The position numbers and the translations under genes are program-made. The notes below the pieces were generated by a model. The model saw only the letters and a program-made list of their open reading frames with translations. It searched no databases and was not told where the DNA came from. From Coriobacteriia bacterium (GTDB lineage Bacteria; Actinomycetota; Coriobacteriia; Anaerosomatales; JAENZW01): a DNA stretch of 8,436 nucleotides. This document shows, one piece after another, positions 1 to 6,892 of the stretch (positions are counted from its first letter, which is position 1; every line of letters starts with the position of its first letter). The stretch is taken from NCBI GenBank assembly GCA_029858605.1, contig JAOUET010000075.1, positions 1-8,436 of the forward strand, in the 5' to 3' direction.

Positions 1-288
1 GGGGATTCGCTCGACAACGCGTGCGCCGTCCTCGGCGAACTCGGTCTCGCGCAGCAAGTGCGGGCGGGTCTCGCGAAGGTCACTCTCGTGGGAGCCGGAA
101 TGCACGGCGTACCAGGCGTGATGGCACGGATGGCCGAGTACCTGCGCGACGCGGGCGTCACGGTCCTGCAGACCGCGGACAGTCATACCACCATCTCGGT
201 CCTCGTTTCGGCCGAAGATGCTCAGCAGGCGCTTCGGGCACTGCACGAGGGCTTCTGTCTGGACGAAGCGGACGACCCCGATGCCTGA
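1..288 (+). CDS. dapG: Aspartate kinase, C-terminal ACT region (5' end outside window)
   Basis: This is the last 95 residues of an aspartate kinase, which phosphorylates L-aspartate in the cytoplasm as the first step toward diaminopimelate, lysine, threonine and methionine. Only the regulatory ACT part is visible; the catalytic domain lies upstream of the window. Residues 27-69 of the visible part show VTLVGAGM, then VPGVMARM, then LQTADSHTTISVLV, followed by a helix ending in ALHEGF. The ADSHTTI segment resembles Bacillus DapG (aspartokinase I) more than the mycobacterial LysC pattern with STSEIRISVL, as I recall those sequences. Position directly before dapA matches Bacillus dapG-dapA. The reading frame is open from base 1 and ends at TGA 286-288, so an internal GTG at 58 is not the true start. 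The dapG rather than lysC label is inference; aspartate kinase itself is secure. Confidence -1.
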   Translation, partial: GDSLDNACAVLGELGLAQQVRAGLAKVTLVGAGMHGVPGVMARMAEYLRDAGVTVLQTADSHTTISVLVSAEDAQQALRALHEGFCLDEADDPDA

Positions 289-311
289 TGTACACTTGTC
301 CGAAGCGGACG
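264..311 (+). repeat. 11-nt direct repeat CGAAGCGGACG spanning the dapG stop
   Basis: CGAAGCGGACG occurs at 264-274, inside the last codons of the aspartate kinase, and again at 301-311, just before the dapA ribosome binding site. The copies start 37 nt apart and are identical over 11 nt, with mismatches on both sides. An 11-nt match at this distance could arise by chance in a GC-rich genome, so function is uncertain. It matters mainly because both copies contain CGGAC, which can pair with GTCCG at 298-302. Confidence -1.
298..310 (+). promoter_or_regulatory. Small hairpin abutting the dapA Shine-Dalgarno
   Basis: GTCCG (298-302) and CGGAC (306-310) are perfect inverted repeats around the loop AAG. 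T-G wobble pairs with 311 and 312 could extend the stem into the start of the ribosome binding site. The hairpin sits in the 40-nt gap between the aspartate kinase stop and the dapA start. It has no T-tract, so it is not an intrinsic terminator. A role in modulating dapA initiation is inference from position only. Confidence -1.
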
Positions 312-319
312 GAGGGGAG
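311..319 (+). promoter_or_regulatory. dapA ribosome binding site
   Basis: GGAGGGGAG lies 9 nt before ATG 329. It decides the dapA start: the frame is open further upstream, with possible starts at 218 and at ATG 281, but those lie before this site and would overlap the aspartate kinase gene. Confidence -1.
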
Positions 320-328
320 TGCTTTCCC

Positions 329-1225
329 ATGGCCACGCCACGTTTCGGGCGAATGCTCACGGCAATGGTCACGCCTTTTGCCGAAGACCGGAGCCTGAAT
401 CTATCGCGAGCTCAGGAGCTCGCACTCAGGCTGCTCGACAACGGGACGGACGCGCTCGTCGTTTGCGGCACCACCGGTGAGTCGCCCACTGTGTTCTACG
501 ACCAGAAGTTGGACCTGTTCCGCGCCGTCGTCGAAGCCGCCGATGGGCGCGCACCCGTGATCGCGAACGCCGGGGACAACTGTACCGACGATTCGGTCGA
601 GTTCGCACGCAAAGTGGCCTCTCTCGGCGTCGACGGCATCATGGCCGTCGTGCCCTACTACAACAAGCCGCCACAAGAGGGCCTCTACCAGCACTTCCGC
701 GCGGTCGCGGAGGCCGTTGACGTACCCGTGATCCTCTACAACATCCCGGGCCGCTGCGTCATCAACATGACCGCGGAGACCACGCTACGCCTCGCGAGCG
801 ACGTCGAGAACATCGTCGCCGTCAAGGAGGCTAGCGGGAATCTGACCCAGATCGCCCAGATAATCGACGGTGCCCCGGAAGGTTTCGAGGTGCTCTCCGG
901 CGACGACGAGATGACCTTGCCCATGATGGGCCTGGGGGGCACAGGCGTGATCTCAGTGGTTTCGCACGTCGCGGGACCACGCTTCAAGGAGCAGATCGAG
1001 GCGCAGGCCTCCGGCGACCACACGAAGGCGCTGAGGATACACCTCGAACTGCTGCCTCTCATGAAGGCGCTGTTCATGACCAGCAACCCCATAATGGTCA
1101 AGAAGGGTCTCGAGCTTCAGGGATTCCCGGTCGGCGGCGTGAGGCTGCCGCTGATCGACGCGACACCGGAGCAGACTGCCGAACTCGAGCGCATCATGCG
1201 CCGAGTGGGCGTCTTGCCCGCCTGA
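329..1225 (+). CDS. dapA: 4-hydroxy-tetrahydrodipicolinate synthase (DapA)
   Basis: DapA condenses pyruvate with aspartate semialdehyde in the cytoplasm, the committed step toward diaminopimelate (peptidoglycan cross-link) and lysine. The 298-residue product matches the usual length of about 290-300. It is a single TIM-barrel domain. GTTGES at 47-52 holds the Thr pair of the active site. YYNKP at 110-114 holds the catalytic-triad Tyr, here Tyr111. YN-P-GR at 137-142 holds Tyr137 and the substrate-binding Arg142. KEASG begins with Lys166, the Schiff-base lysine. GDD at 191-193 and a Gly-rich GVISV segment near 206-210 are also typical. The start at 329 is chosen for its strong ribosome binding site and because the family begins just before LTAMVTPF. 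The residues that bind lysine in E. coli DapA (His53, His56, Glu84) align with Tyr57, Lys60 and Asp88, so lysine feedback is probably weak or absent. It follows the aspartate kinase by 40 nt, so two successive branch enzymes may be co-expressed. Confidence -1.
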   Translation: MATPRFGRMLTAMVTPFAEDRSLNLSRAQELALRLLDNGTDALVVCGTTGESPTVFYDQKLDLFRAVVEAADGRAPVIANAGDNCTDDSVEFARKVASLGVDGIMAVVPYYNKPPQEGLYQHFRAVAEAVDVPVILYNIPGRCVINMTAETTLRLASDVENIVAVKEASGNLTQIAQIIDGAPEGFEVLSGDDEMTLPMMGLGGTGVISVVSHVAGPRFKEQIEAQASGDHTKALRIHLELLPLMKALFMTSNPIMVKKGLELQGFPVGGVRLPLIDATPEQTAELERIMRRVGVLPA

Positions 1226-1277
1226 TCGAGCGAAAGGCGCGAGGGTAGAGCCAACGCGTCTGGCAATACAAGGGAGC

Positions 1278-1296
1278 ACGGCCGTTCCTCGGCCGT
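1278..1296 (+). promoter_or_regulatory. 7-bp hairpin in the rnj leader
   Basis: ACGGCCG (1278-1284) and CGGCCGT (1290-1296) form a perfect GC-rich 7-bp stem with loop TTCCT. It lies in the 102-nt gap between dapA and rnj, the longest gap in the window, and ends 7 nt before the ribosome binding site. No T-run follows, so it is not a standard terminator. The loop bases TCCT (1286-1289) could pair with AGGA at the start of the ribosome binding site (1304-1307). It might be a processing or autoregulatory element for the RNase mRNA; that role is inference. I found no convincing -35/-10 pair in the same gap. Confidence -1.
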
Positions 1297-1303
1297 CGAC
1301 ATC

Positions 1304-1312
1304 AGGAGGAGG
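1304..1312 (+). promoter_or_regulatory. Distant ribosome binding site of rnj
   Basis: AGGAGGAGG is an almost ideal Shine-Dalgarno, but its end is 15 nt before ATG 1328, well beyond the usual 5-9 nt. No start codon in the rnj frame lies between the two. A weaker AGGG at 1320-1323 is nearer, with 4 nt of spacing, and may be the site actually used. Confidence -1.
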
Positions 1313-1327
1313 ACGAGTCAGGGTCAT

Positions 1328-2998
1328 ATGGCCAAGAAGAAGAATCGCCTGAGAGTCATCCCTCTCGGCGGACTCGATGAGATCGGCAAGAACATGACGG
1401 TCGTCGAGTACGGGGACGACATGGTCGTCATCGATGCGGGGATCATGTTCCCGGATGAGGATCATCCTGGAGTGGATCTCATATTGCCGGACTACACGTA
1501 CGTCGTCAGGCACAAGGACAAGCTCAGGGGCATCATCATCACGCACGGACATGAGGACCACACGGGAGCCGTGCCATACCTGCTCAAGGATGTCGGAGAG
1601 AGGACGCCGGTCCTGGGCACGCGGCTCACTCTCGGGCTCGTTCAGGTCAAACTCGACGAGCACGGCCTCAAGAAGCCAAGGCTGCGCGAGATCCGCGGGG
1701 GCAGCCACGTCACGCTCGGGGCTTTGGGCTTCGACTTCTTCGCCGTGAACCATTCCATCCCCGACGGAGTGGGCGTAGTCATCCGGACACCGCTCGGAAA
1801 CGTCCTGCACACGGGAGACTTCAAGTTCGACCAGACGCCCGTGGACCACCGCCTCACGGACTACGAGGCGATCGTGAAGGCAGGCAAGCAGGGCGTCTTG
1901 CTGCTTCTCTCCGATTCGACGAACGCGGACAGCCCCGGCATCACACGCTCGGAGACCGAGGTCGGCGCATCCCTGTTTGAGATCATGGCCCACGCCGAGA
2001 AGCGCGTCATAGTGGCGTCCTTCGCCAGCCACATCCACCGAGTGCAGCAGATATGCGACGCGGCAGTCGATTGCGACCGCAAGGTCGTCGTCACCGGACG
2101 CTCGATGATCAACAACACGCGAATCGCCCGCGAGCTCGGGTACCTCGAGATCGACGACGAGAACATCTGCGACGCATACGCGATGGGGGACCTTGCGCCC
2201 GACGAGATCTGCGTGCTCTCGACTGGTAGCCAGGGCGAGCCGCTCTCGGCCCTCGCGAGGATGGCGAACGGGGACCACCGCACCGTCCAGATCGAAGCGG
2301 GCGACACGGTGATCATCTCGGCATCGCCCGTACCCGGCAACGAGAAGGCCGTCCTGCGCGTCATAAACCGCCTCGCGAAAGCCGGTGCCCACGTGAAGCA
2401 TCGCGGTTCCGCGGACGTGCACGTGTCCGGGCACGCTTCGGCAGAAGAACTCAAGCTGATGTTGAACCTGGTCAAGCCGAGGTACTTCGTGCCCGTGCAC
2501 GGAGAGACTCGCCACTTGCAGGACCACGCAGGTCACGCGGCCAGCGTCGGGCTCACCGAGGACAGGATCTTCCTACTCGAGAACGGAGACTGTCTGGAGC
2601 TGGGCGAGCGCACAGCGCGCATAGCCGAGCACGTGGACTCCGGTGTCGTCTACGTTGACGGCCTCTCTGTGGGCGACGTCGGTCAAGTCGTCCTGCGCGA
2701 CCGCCAGCTCCTGGCACGCGACGGGATCATCACGGTCGTTATGACCGTCGACGCTCAAACGGGCCGTCCTACGGGCGAACCGGAACTCGTCGCGCGCGGC
2801 GTCGTTCTCGGCACCGGCGACAACGGCATCGTCGAGGAGGCTCGCGCTCGCGTCGCGAAAACGCTGGCGAAGACGGCCAAGGAAGGCGTCACGGACCATC
2901 AGGTCATCAAGAACGCGGTTCGCGAGTCCCTGTCCCAATTCGTGTGGGAGCGGATCCGCCGCCGCCCGATGATAATCCCCGTCGTCATGGAGGTCTGA
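1328..2998 (+). CDS. rnj: Ribonuclease J (metallo-beta-lactamase/beta-CASP)
   Basis: RNase J is a cytoplasmic 5'-to-3' exonuclease and endonuclease of mRNA decay and rRNA maturation. The 556-residue product is the usual family length. The metallo-beta-lactamase core shows HGHEDH at 73-78 (zinc ligands His73, His75, Asp77, His78), His142 in NHSIPD, Asp164 in HTGDFK, and His391 in PVHGE. The inserted beta-CASP domain shows SDSTNA at 195-200, FASHIHR at 232-238 and STGSQGEP near 298-305. The GHAS motif with His369 is present. A C-terminal domain follows from about 450 to 556, ending in RRRPMIIPVVMEV. All catalytic positions are intact, so activity is expected. ATG 1328 is the first start in frame after the ribosome binding site and gives the typical MAKKK...RVIPLGGLDEIG opening. 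Placement after dapA matches Bacillus and mycobacteria. Whether another RNase J or an RNase E exists elsewhere cannot be seen. Confidence -1.
   Translation: MAKKKNRLRVIPLGGLDEIGKNMTVVEYGDDMVVIDAGIMFPDEDHPGVDLILPDYTYVVRHKDKLRGIIITHGHEDHTGAVPYLLKDVGERTPVLGTRLTLGLVQVKLDEHGLKKPRLREIRGGSHVTLGALGFDFFAVNHSIPDGVGVVIRTPLGNVLHTGDFKFDQTPVDHRLTDYEAIVKAGKQGVLLLLSDSTNADSPGITRSETEVGASLFEIMAHAEKRVIVASFASHIHRVQQICDAAVDCDRKVVVTGRSMINNTRIARELGYLEIDDENICDAYAMGDLAPDEICVLSTGSQGEPLSALARMANGDHRTVQIEAGDTVIISASPVPGNEKAVLRVINRLAKAGAHVKHRGSADVHVSGHASAEELKLMLNLVKPRYFVPVHGETRHLQDHAGHAASVGLTEDRIFLLENGDCLELGERTARIAEHVDSGVVYVDGLSVGDVGQVVLRDRQLLARDGIITVVMTVDAQTGRPTGEPELVARGVVLGTGDNGIVEEARARVAKTLAKTAKEGVTDHQVIKNAVRESLSQFVWERIRRRPMIIPVVMEV
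2989..2993 (+). promoter_or_regulatory. uppP ribosome binding site inside the rnj end
   Basis: GGAGG lies within the last codons of rnj, 8 nt before GTG 3002. It supports the GTG start of uppP and suggests that translation of uppP is coupled to rnj. Confidence -1.
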
Positions 2999-3001
2999 CG
3001 C

Positions 3002-3802
3002 GTGGAGGTCTTTCGCGCGATCGTCCTCGGGGTGGCCCAAGGCCTCGCGGAGTTCCTGCCGATCTCGTCCTCTGGCCACCTGCGTCTCCTCCAAGACGGC
3101 CTCGGCTGGAACGAGTTCGGCCTTGCTTTCGACACCCTCCTGCATGTGGGCACGCTGCTGGCGGTAGTGGCGTACTTCCGCGACGACATCCGCAGCTTGG
3201 TCGCAGCTTCCTTCACGCGCGAACCCGCGCGAGCGCACGACCGGCGTCTTGCGTGGCTCATCGTCGTTGCGACGGTGCCGACTGGCGTAATCGGACTGAT
3301 CGGTGCGGACTGGTTCGAGAATGCCGGGTTGCTCTTGGTCGGCATCGCGTTTCTCATCACCGCCGCGGCGCTGGTCGTCGCCGAGCTGTCGTCGAGGCGC
3401 TCGGTGCACGACGCAACTGGGCTGGGCTGGCATTCCGCCTTGCTCGTGGGCGTCGCGCAGGGAGTCGCCGTCATGCCCGGCATATCGCGATCCGGCGCCA
3501 CGATGGCATCCGGACTGGGACTCGGGCTCGACCGCGAGCAGGCCGCCCGGTTTTCGTTCTTGCTGTCCGGACCGATCATCCTGCTCGCCGCGCTGAAGCA
3601 GGCCGCAGATCTCATCGGCGGAACGGCGGAGCTGCCGTCTACTCTCGCTGCTACGGCAGGTTTCCTGGCCGCTTCGGTGACCGGCTACATCGCCATCGCG
3701 GGACTGATCGCCTACGTGCGAACGAGGTCCTTCTATCCCTTCGCCGCATACACGGCCCTTGTCGGCACAGCCGTGGTAGTCTGGCAGGTATCGGCAGGCT
3801 AG
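3002..3802 (+). CDS. uppP: Undecaprenyl-diphosphatase (UppP/BacA)
   Basis: UppP is an integral membrane enzyme that removes a phosphate from undecaprenyl diphosphate, regenerating the lipid carrier for peptidoglycan and other wall polymers; extra copies of the family confer bacitracin resistance. The product has 266 residues, a normal length. The N-terminal signature is clear: AQGLAEFLPISSSGH at 12-26 holds the Glu-rich motif (Gln13, Glu17) and His26, matching catalytic His30 of E. coli. The second signature PGISRSGAT at 159-167 includes Arg163, matching Arg174 of E. coli. Hydrophobic segments near 4-20, 41-60, 84-102, 108-128, 145-160, 183-200, 213-236 and 244-263 fit the polytopic family fold. 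GTG 3002 is the only start that gives the conserved opening, and it has a good ribosome binding site. The gene starts 3 nt after rnj and ends 12 nt before ftsK, so it is firmly inside the operon. Bacillus has other genes between rnjB and spoIIIE, as I recall, so this position may be lineage-specific. Confidence -1.
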   Translation: MEVFRAIVLGVAQGLAEFLPISSSGHLRLLQDGLGWNEFGLAFDTLLHVGTLLAVVAYFRDDIRSLVAASFTREPARAHDRRLAWLIVVATVPTGVIGLIGADWFENAGLLLVGIAFLITAAALVVAELSSRRSVHDATGLGWHSALLVGVAQGVAVMPGISRSGATMASGLGLGLDREQAARFSFLLSGPIILLAALKQAADLIGGTAELPSTLAATAGFLAASVTGYIAIAGLIAYVRTRSFYPFAAYTALVGTAVVVWQVSAG

Positions 3803-3814
3803 GACGGGAGAGAG

Positions 3815-6058
3815 ATGCCTGCACGAAAGAACACCGGGGGGCGCGGTCGACGCGATAGCGGCCGCCGTTCCGGGAGCGCGCGCAAGGACACCGCGGTAGC
3901 TCCCGTAATCGACGACCGATCGCGCAACGACATCCTGGGCGTGGTGCTTTCGGCATCCGCCATGGCACTCGCCATAGCGGTGCTGAGTCAGTCGACCGGC
4001 CTCGTGGGCGGCACGGTCGCGAAGATCCTGCGCCTGGGACTCGGGGTCGGGGCGTACGTTCTTCCGATCATCCTCCTGTTGTGGGGCTTGAGCTTCTTCG
4101 TACGTGCGTTCGCGATAGCCGAAAGGCGTGTCGGACTCGGTCTGGGCACCATCCTCGTCTCTCTGATCTCCATGCGCGCAGTCCAATCGCCCGCCGAACA
4201 GATGTGGAACTCGGACGTGCTTCAGTCACACGGTGGCTACATCGGGGCTGTCTTCGCCTGGGTCCTGCGCTCGCTGTTGGGCGATTCGATCGCATACGTG
4301 CTGCTTGGCGCCGCACTCCTGGTGGGTCTCATCATCACAGGACTGTCGATCTCGGGCATCGTCGAGTGGGCGCTCAGCCGATTCCGTCCTGCCCAAGAGA
4401 GCGCGCCCGACACACATGGGCGCGAGCGTTCGCCCAGGACTCTTCCCCTCGAAGACCTCGAAACCGAGGCCTCGGACCTAGCTCGTTCTCAGCCCGTGGG
4501 CCGAAAGCAGAAGGGCGCCGAGGACCCGGAGAAGCGCCGAGAGACGCTCCCGTCGGAACGCCCGGCTACTCCTCGGCTTATGGACGGATTCGTCTTGCCA
4601 CCGCCCGACCTTCTCAGACACACCGCTGCACCTTCGGCCAAGCACAAGGCGACAGACCGAGAGCTCCAGGCGACGGCAGGGGTCATCGAGGAGACGCTCG
4701 CGACATTCGATATCGCGGCCCGCGTCCAGAACTGGATTCCGGGTCCGACCGTGACCATGTTCGAGATCGAGCTGTCGCGGGGAGTCAAGGTCCACCGCGT
4801 GACCGCGCTCGCCGACGATCTCGCCCTCGCCCTGGCGGCGCCTACTGTGCGCATTCTGGCGCCCATCCCCGGCAAGTCTCTCGTGGGCGTCGAGGTTCCC
4901 AACGAGCGCCGTTCGACGGTAACGCTCGGCGACGTGCTGCCCGACCCGGCAGCTCACGAGGGCGGCCCGCTTGTCCTTGCGATAGGTAAGGACGTCTCCG
5001 GCGGCGCGGTGCTCGCCGACCTGGCGACGATGCCTCACATGCTGATCGCCGGTTCGACCGGTACGGGCAAGTCGGTATGCATCAACGCCTTGTTGACGAG
5101 CATACTCATGCGAGCCACGCCGGCCGAGACGCGCCTCATCCTCATCGACCCAAAACGGATAGAACTCTCGCTCTACAACGGCGTACCACACCTCTACGTG
5201 CCGGTCGTGACGGAATCCAAGGAAGCCGCCTCGGCACTGGCATGGGCCGTCTCGGAGATGGACTCGCGCCTCAGACGCCTCCAGAAGGCCGGCGCACGCA
5301 ACATCGCCATCTACAACACGATGGTTCACGAAGGGGCGCTGCCTGAAGGCGCGGAGGCCATGGCCTACATCGTGATCGTCATCGACGAGCTGGCCGACCT
5401 GATGATGGTCGCAGCCAAGGAAGTCGAAGACTCGATCTGCCGGTTGGCGCAACTCGCACGTGCTGCGGGCATCCACCTCGTCGTGGCCACACAGAGGCCG
5501 TCCACTGACATCATCACAGGGCTCATCAAGACGAACATCACGAACCGCATCGCGTTCGCAGTGTCCAGCAGCATCGACAGCCGGGTCGTCCTGGATCAGC
5601 CGGGGGCGGAGAGGCTCGTCGGTCTGGGCGACATGCTCTTCGCAACGCCCGCATGGCCAAAACCAAAACGCATCCAGGGCGCATTCGTGTCCGAAGAGGA
5701 GATCACTGCGGTCGTCGAGCACCTCAGGAAACAGGCGGAACCCGAATATCATGAGGAGATTCTGCACCTCAAAGTCGCTAGCGCCGGAGGCGGAGTGGAC
5801 CGCGGTGGTGCCGATGATCCTCTCGTGTGGGAGGCCGCCGACATCGTGGTCACGTCCGGGATGGGGTCGACGTCTCTTCTCCAGCGCCGTCTCAAGGTCG
5901 GCTATGCTCGTGCAGGTCGTATCATGGACATGCTCGAGTCGAAGGGAATCGTCGGTCCGCCCGACGGCAGCAAGCCGCGCGAGGTGCTGGCCGACATTGA
6001 GGAACTCGAGTCACTCAAGGCCTTCGAACGCGAAGAGGCCGACGAGGAGGGTTTCTAG
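3815..6058 (+). CDS. ftsK: DNA translocase FtsK/SpoIIIE
   Basis: FtsK is a membrane-anchored hexameric ATPase that pumps chromosomal DNA through the closing division septum. The 747-residue product is close to Bacillus SpoIIIE in size and much shorter than E. coli FtsK. A basic Arg/Lys/Gly-rich tail (1-25) precedes a membrane domain with hydrophobic segments near 41-58, 76-97, 105-120, 141-153 and 158-180. A short charged linker (about 190-275) follows. The alpha/beta motor runs from about 280 to 645, with Walker A GSTGTGKS at 413-420, IDPKRIEL at 444-451, Walker B IVIDELAD at 521-528 and ATQRPS at 558-563. The gamma winged-helix domain occupies about 668-730, with STSLLQRR, GYARAGR and GIVGPPDGSKPREVL. 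All motor motifs are intact. ATG 3815 has GGGAG 4 nt upstream. Gene position after rnj and uppP resembles Bacillus spoIIIE and mycobacterial ftsK. Whether it acts in vegetative division or in some form of sporulation cannot be told here; vegetative division is more likely. Confidence -1.
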   Translation: MPARKNTGGRGRRDSGRRSGSARKDTAVAPVIDDRSRNDILGVVLSASAMALAIAVLSQSTGLVGGTVAKILRLGLGVGAYVLPIILLLWGLSFFVRAFAIAERRVGLGLGTILVSLISMRAVQSPAEQMWNSDVLQSHGGYIGAVFAWVLRSLLGDSIAYVLLGAALLVGLIITGLSISGIVEWALSRFRPAQESAPDTHGRERSPRTLPLEDLETEASDLARSQPVGRKQKGAEDPEKRRETLPSERPATPRLMDGFVLPPPDLLRHTAAPSAKHKATDRELQATAGVIEETLATFDIAARVQNWIPGPTVTMFEIELSRGVKVHRVTALADDLALALAAPTVRILAPIPGKSLVGVEVPNERRSTVTLGDVLPDPAAHEGGPLVLAIGKDVSGGAVLADLATMPHMLIAGSTGTGKSVCINALLTSILMRATPAETRLILIDPKRIELSLYNGVPHLYVPVVTESKEAASALAWAVSEMDSRLRRLQKAGARNIAIYNTMVHEGALPEGAEAMAYIVIVIDELADLMMVAAKEVEDSICRLAQLARAAGIHLVVATQRPSTDIITGLIKTNITNRIAFAVSSSIDSRVVLDQPGAERLVGLGDMLFATPAWPKPKRIQGAFVSEEEITAVVEHLRKQAEPEYHEEILHLKVASAGGGVDRGGADDPLVWEAADIVVTSGMGSTSLLQRRLKVGYARAGRIMDMLESKGIVGPPDGSKPREVLADIEELESLKAFEREEADEEGF
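6044..6051 (+). promoter_or_regulatory. rodZ ribosome binding site inside the ftsK end
   Basis: GAGGAGGG overlaps the last ftsK codons and lies 7 nt before GTG 6059. It supports the GTG start over ATG 6080 and makes translational coupling of the two genes likely. Confidence -1.
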
Positions 6059-6877
6059 GTGCCGGAATCGCTTGGGGAAATGCTTGCCGCACGGCGCAGG
6101 AGGCTCGGCAAGTCGCTTGCCGAGGCGGAAGCCGCGACACGCATACGTGCCCGTCGTCTGGAGGCCCTGGAGAAGGAGGACTGGGACGCCCTTCCCGATC
6201 CCGGCTACGTCAAGGGCTATATCATCAGCTATGCGCAATTCCTGGAAATGGACCCCGAACCCCTGCTTGCGGCGTTCCGCAGGCAGGCTGCGTTGGAGAC
6301 GGCCCCCGCCGCAACAGACGAGCCGCCGCCTGCTCGGCGACGCGTCATCGCTCCTCGGGAGACAGTGGTGGCATCCCGGGAGCACGTTCACGCCATACCG
6401 TGGCGCGCCGCCCTCGGGCTTGCCGCCGCAATAGCGGTCATCTCCATCGCCGCATGGGCGATCGGCCGTGCCGTTCGGGGTACGGAGGAGCAGCCGCCGC
6501 TGCCGAACGTCCCCGAATCTACGGCCACATCCTCGGTGGAAGAGACCCTTCCCGGGACGACGCCGACGAACACGTCTCCAATCCCGAACTCCGAGCCGAT
6601 ACCCGACGAGACCACGGAAGCGAGTCCCGATGCTTTCACCCTCACGGTGACAGTCGACGAGACCGCTGCGTCCTGGGTCCGAGTGACAATCGACGGCCTG
6701 AAGGCGTACGAGGGAACCCTTGCGGCCGGCGAGTCAAAGGAGTGGGAGGTCGCCGACACTGCCGTCGTCAGAGTCGGGAAGGTTTCGGCAGTCACGATTC
6801 GCAGGAATGGCGATGCCGTCGACGTGCCCATCGGCTCCGACGGCATCGGCGAAGTGACGCTCAGCGCGCAGCAGTAG
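6059..6877 (+). CDS. rodZ: RodZ-like membrane protein (HTH_25, TM, DUF4115)
   Basis: The 272-residue product has the three-part RodZ layout. Residues 4-72 form the cytoplasmic helix-turn-helix domain, with LGEMLAARR, ATRIRARRLEALE, DWDALPDPGYVKGYI and FLEMDPEPLL, all typical of HTH_25. A single hydrophobic segment at about 116-137 is the predicted membrane anchor. Residues 140-190 are a Pro/Thr/Ser/Glu-rich linker, probably outside the membrane. Residues 193-270 match the RodZ C-terminal domain (DUF4115), with SWVRVTIDG, YEGTLAAGESKEW and a repeated valine pattern. In rod-shaped bacteria RodZ links the MreB cytoskeleton to the wall-synthesis machinery; no mreB lies in this window, so that partner is unproven. 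GTG 6059 directly follows the ftsK stop TAG with no gap. ATG 6080 would cut into the HTH domain and is less likely. It ends 15 nt before yajQ. Confidence -1.
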   Translation: MPESLGEMLAARRRRLGKSLAEAEAATRIRARRLEALEKEDWDALPDPGYVKGYIISYAQFLEMDPEPLLAAFRRQAALETAPAATDEPPPARRRVIAPRETVVASREHVHAIPWRAALGLAAAIAVISIAAWAIGRAVRGTEEQPPLPNVPESTATSSVEETLPGTTPTNTSPIPNSEPIPDETTEASPDAFTLTVTVDETAASWVRVTIDGLKAYEGTLAAGESKEWEVADTAVVRVGKVSAVTIRRNGDAVDVPIGSDGIGEVTLSAQQ

Positions 6878-6892
6878 AACGGGAGACGCCGT

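Noticed and set aside
21..398. Plus-strand open frame of 125 codons at the left edge
   Set aside because: It overlaps the aspartate kinase end and the dapA start in another frame; Arg/Ser-rich with no recognisable feature.
1278..1296. The rnj leader hairpin as an intrinsic terminator of dapA
   Set aside because: No T-tract follows the stem and the ribosome binding site of rnj begins 7 nt later, so termination is unlikely.
1226..1327. An internal promoter for rnj
   Set aside because: I looked for a TANNNT-type -10 with a spaced TTGACA-like -35 and saw none convincing; a weak or non-standard promoter cannot be excluded.
953..2536. Minus-strand open frame of 527 codons opposite dapA and rnj
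   Set aside because: It lies antisense to two well-conserved genes, is rich in Asp, Arg, Val and His as expected from the complement of a high-GC gene, and shows no recognisable domain.
2944..3858. Plus-strand open frame of 304 codons over uppP
   Set aside because: It is in a different frame from the clear UppP signatures, has extreme Arg/Gly/Ala/Pro composition, and has no domain.
2573..4186. Minus-strand open frame of 537 codons across rnj, uppP and ftsK
   Set aside because: It crosses three intact genes, is low-complexity in Arg, Asp, Gln and Glu, and resembles no family; it is a codon-bias shadow.
4478..5767. Minus-strand open frame of 429 codons opposite ftsK
   Set aside because: It is antisense to the conserved FtsK motor and has shadow-like composition (Arg, Asp, His, Val); no motif was seen.
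5460..6434. Plus-strand open frame of 324 codons over the ftsK end and rodZ
   Set aside because: It spans the junction of two well-supported genes in another frame and is rich in Ser and Arg, typical of a shifted high-GC frame.
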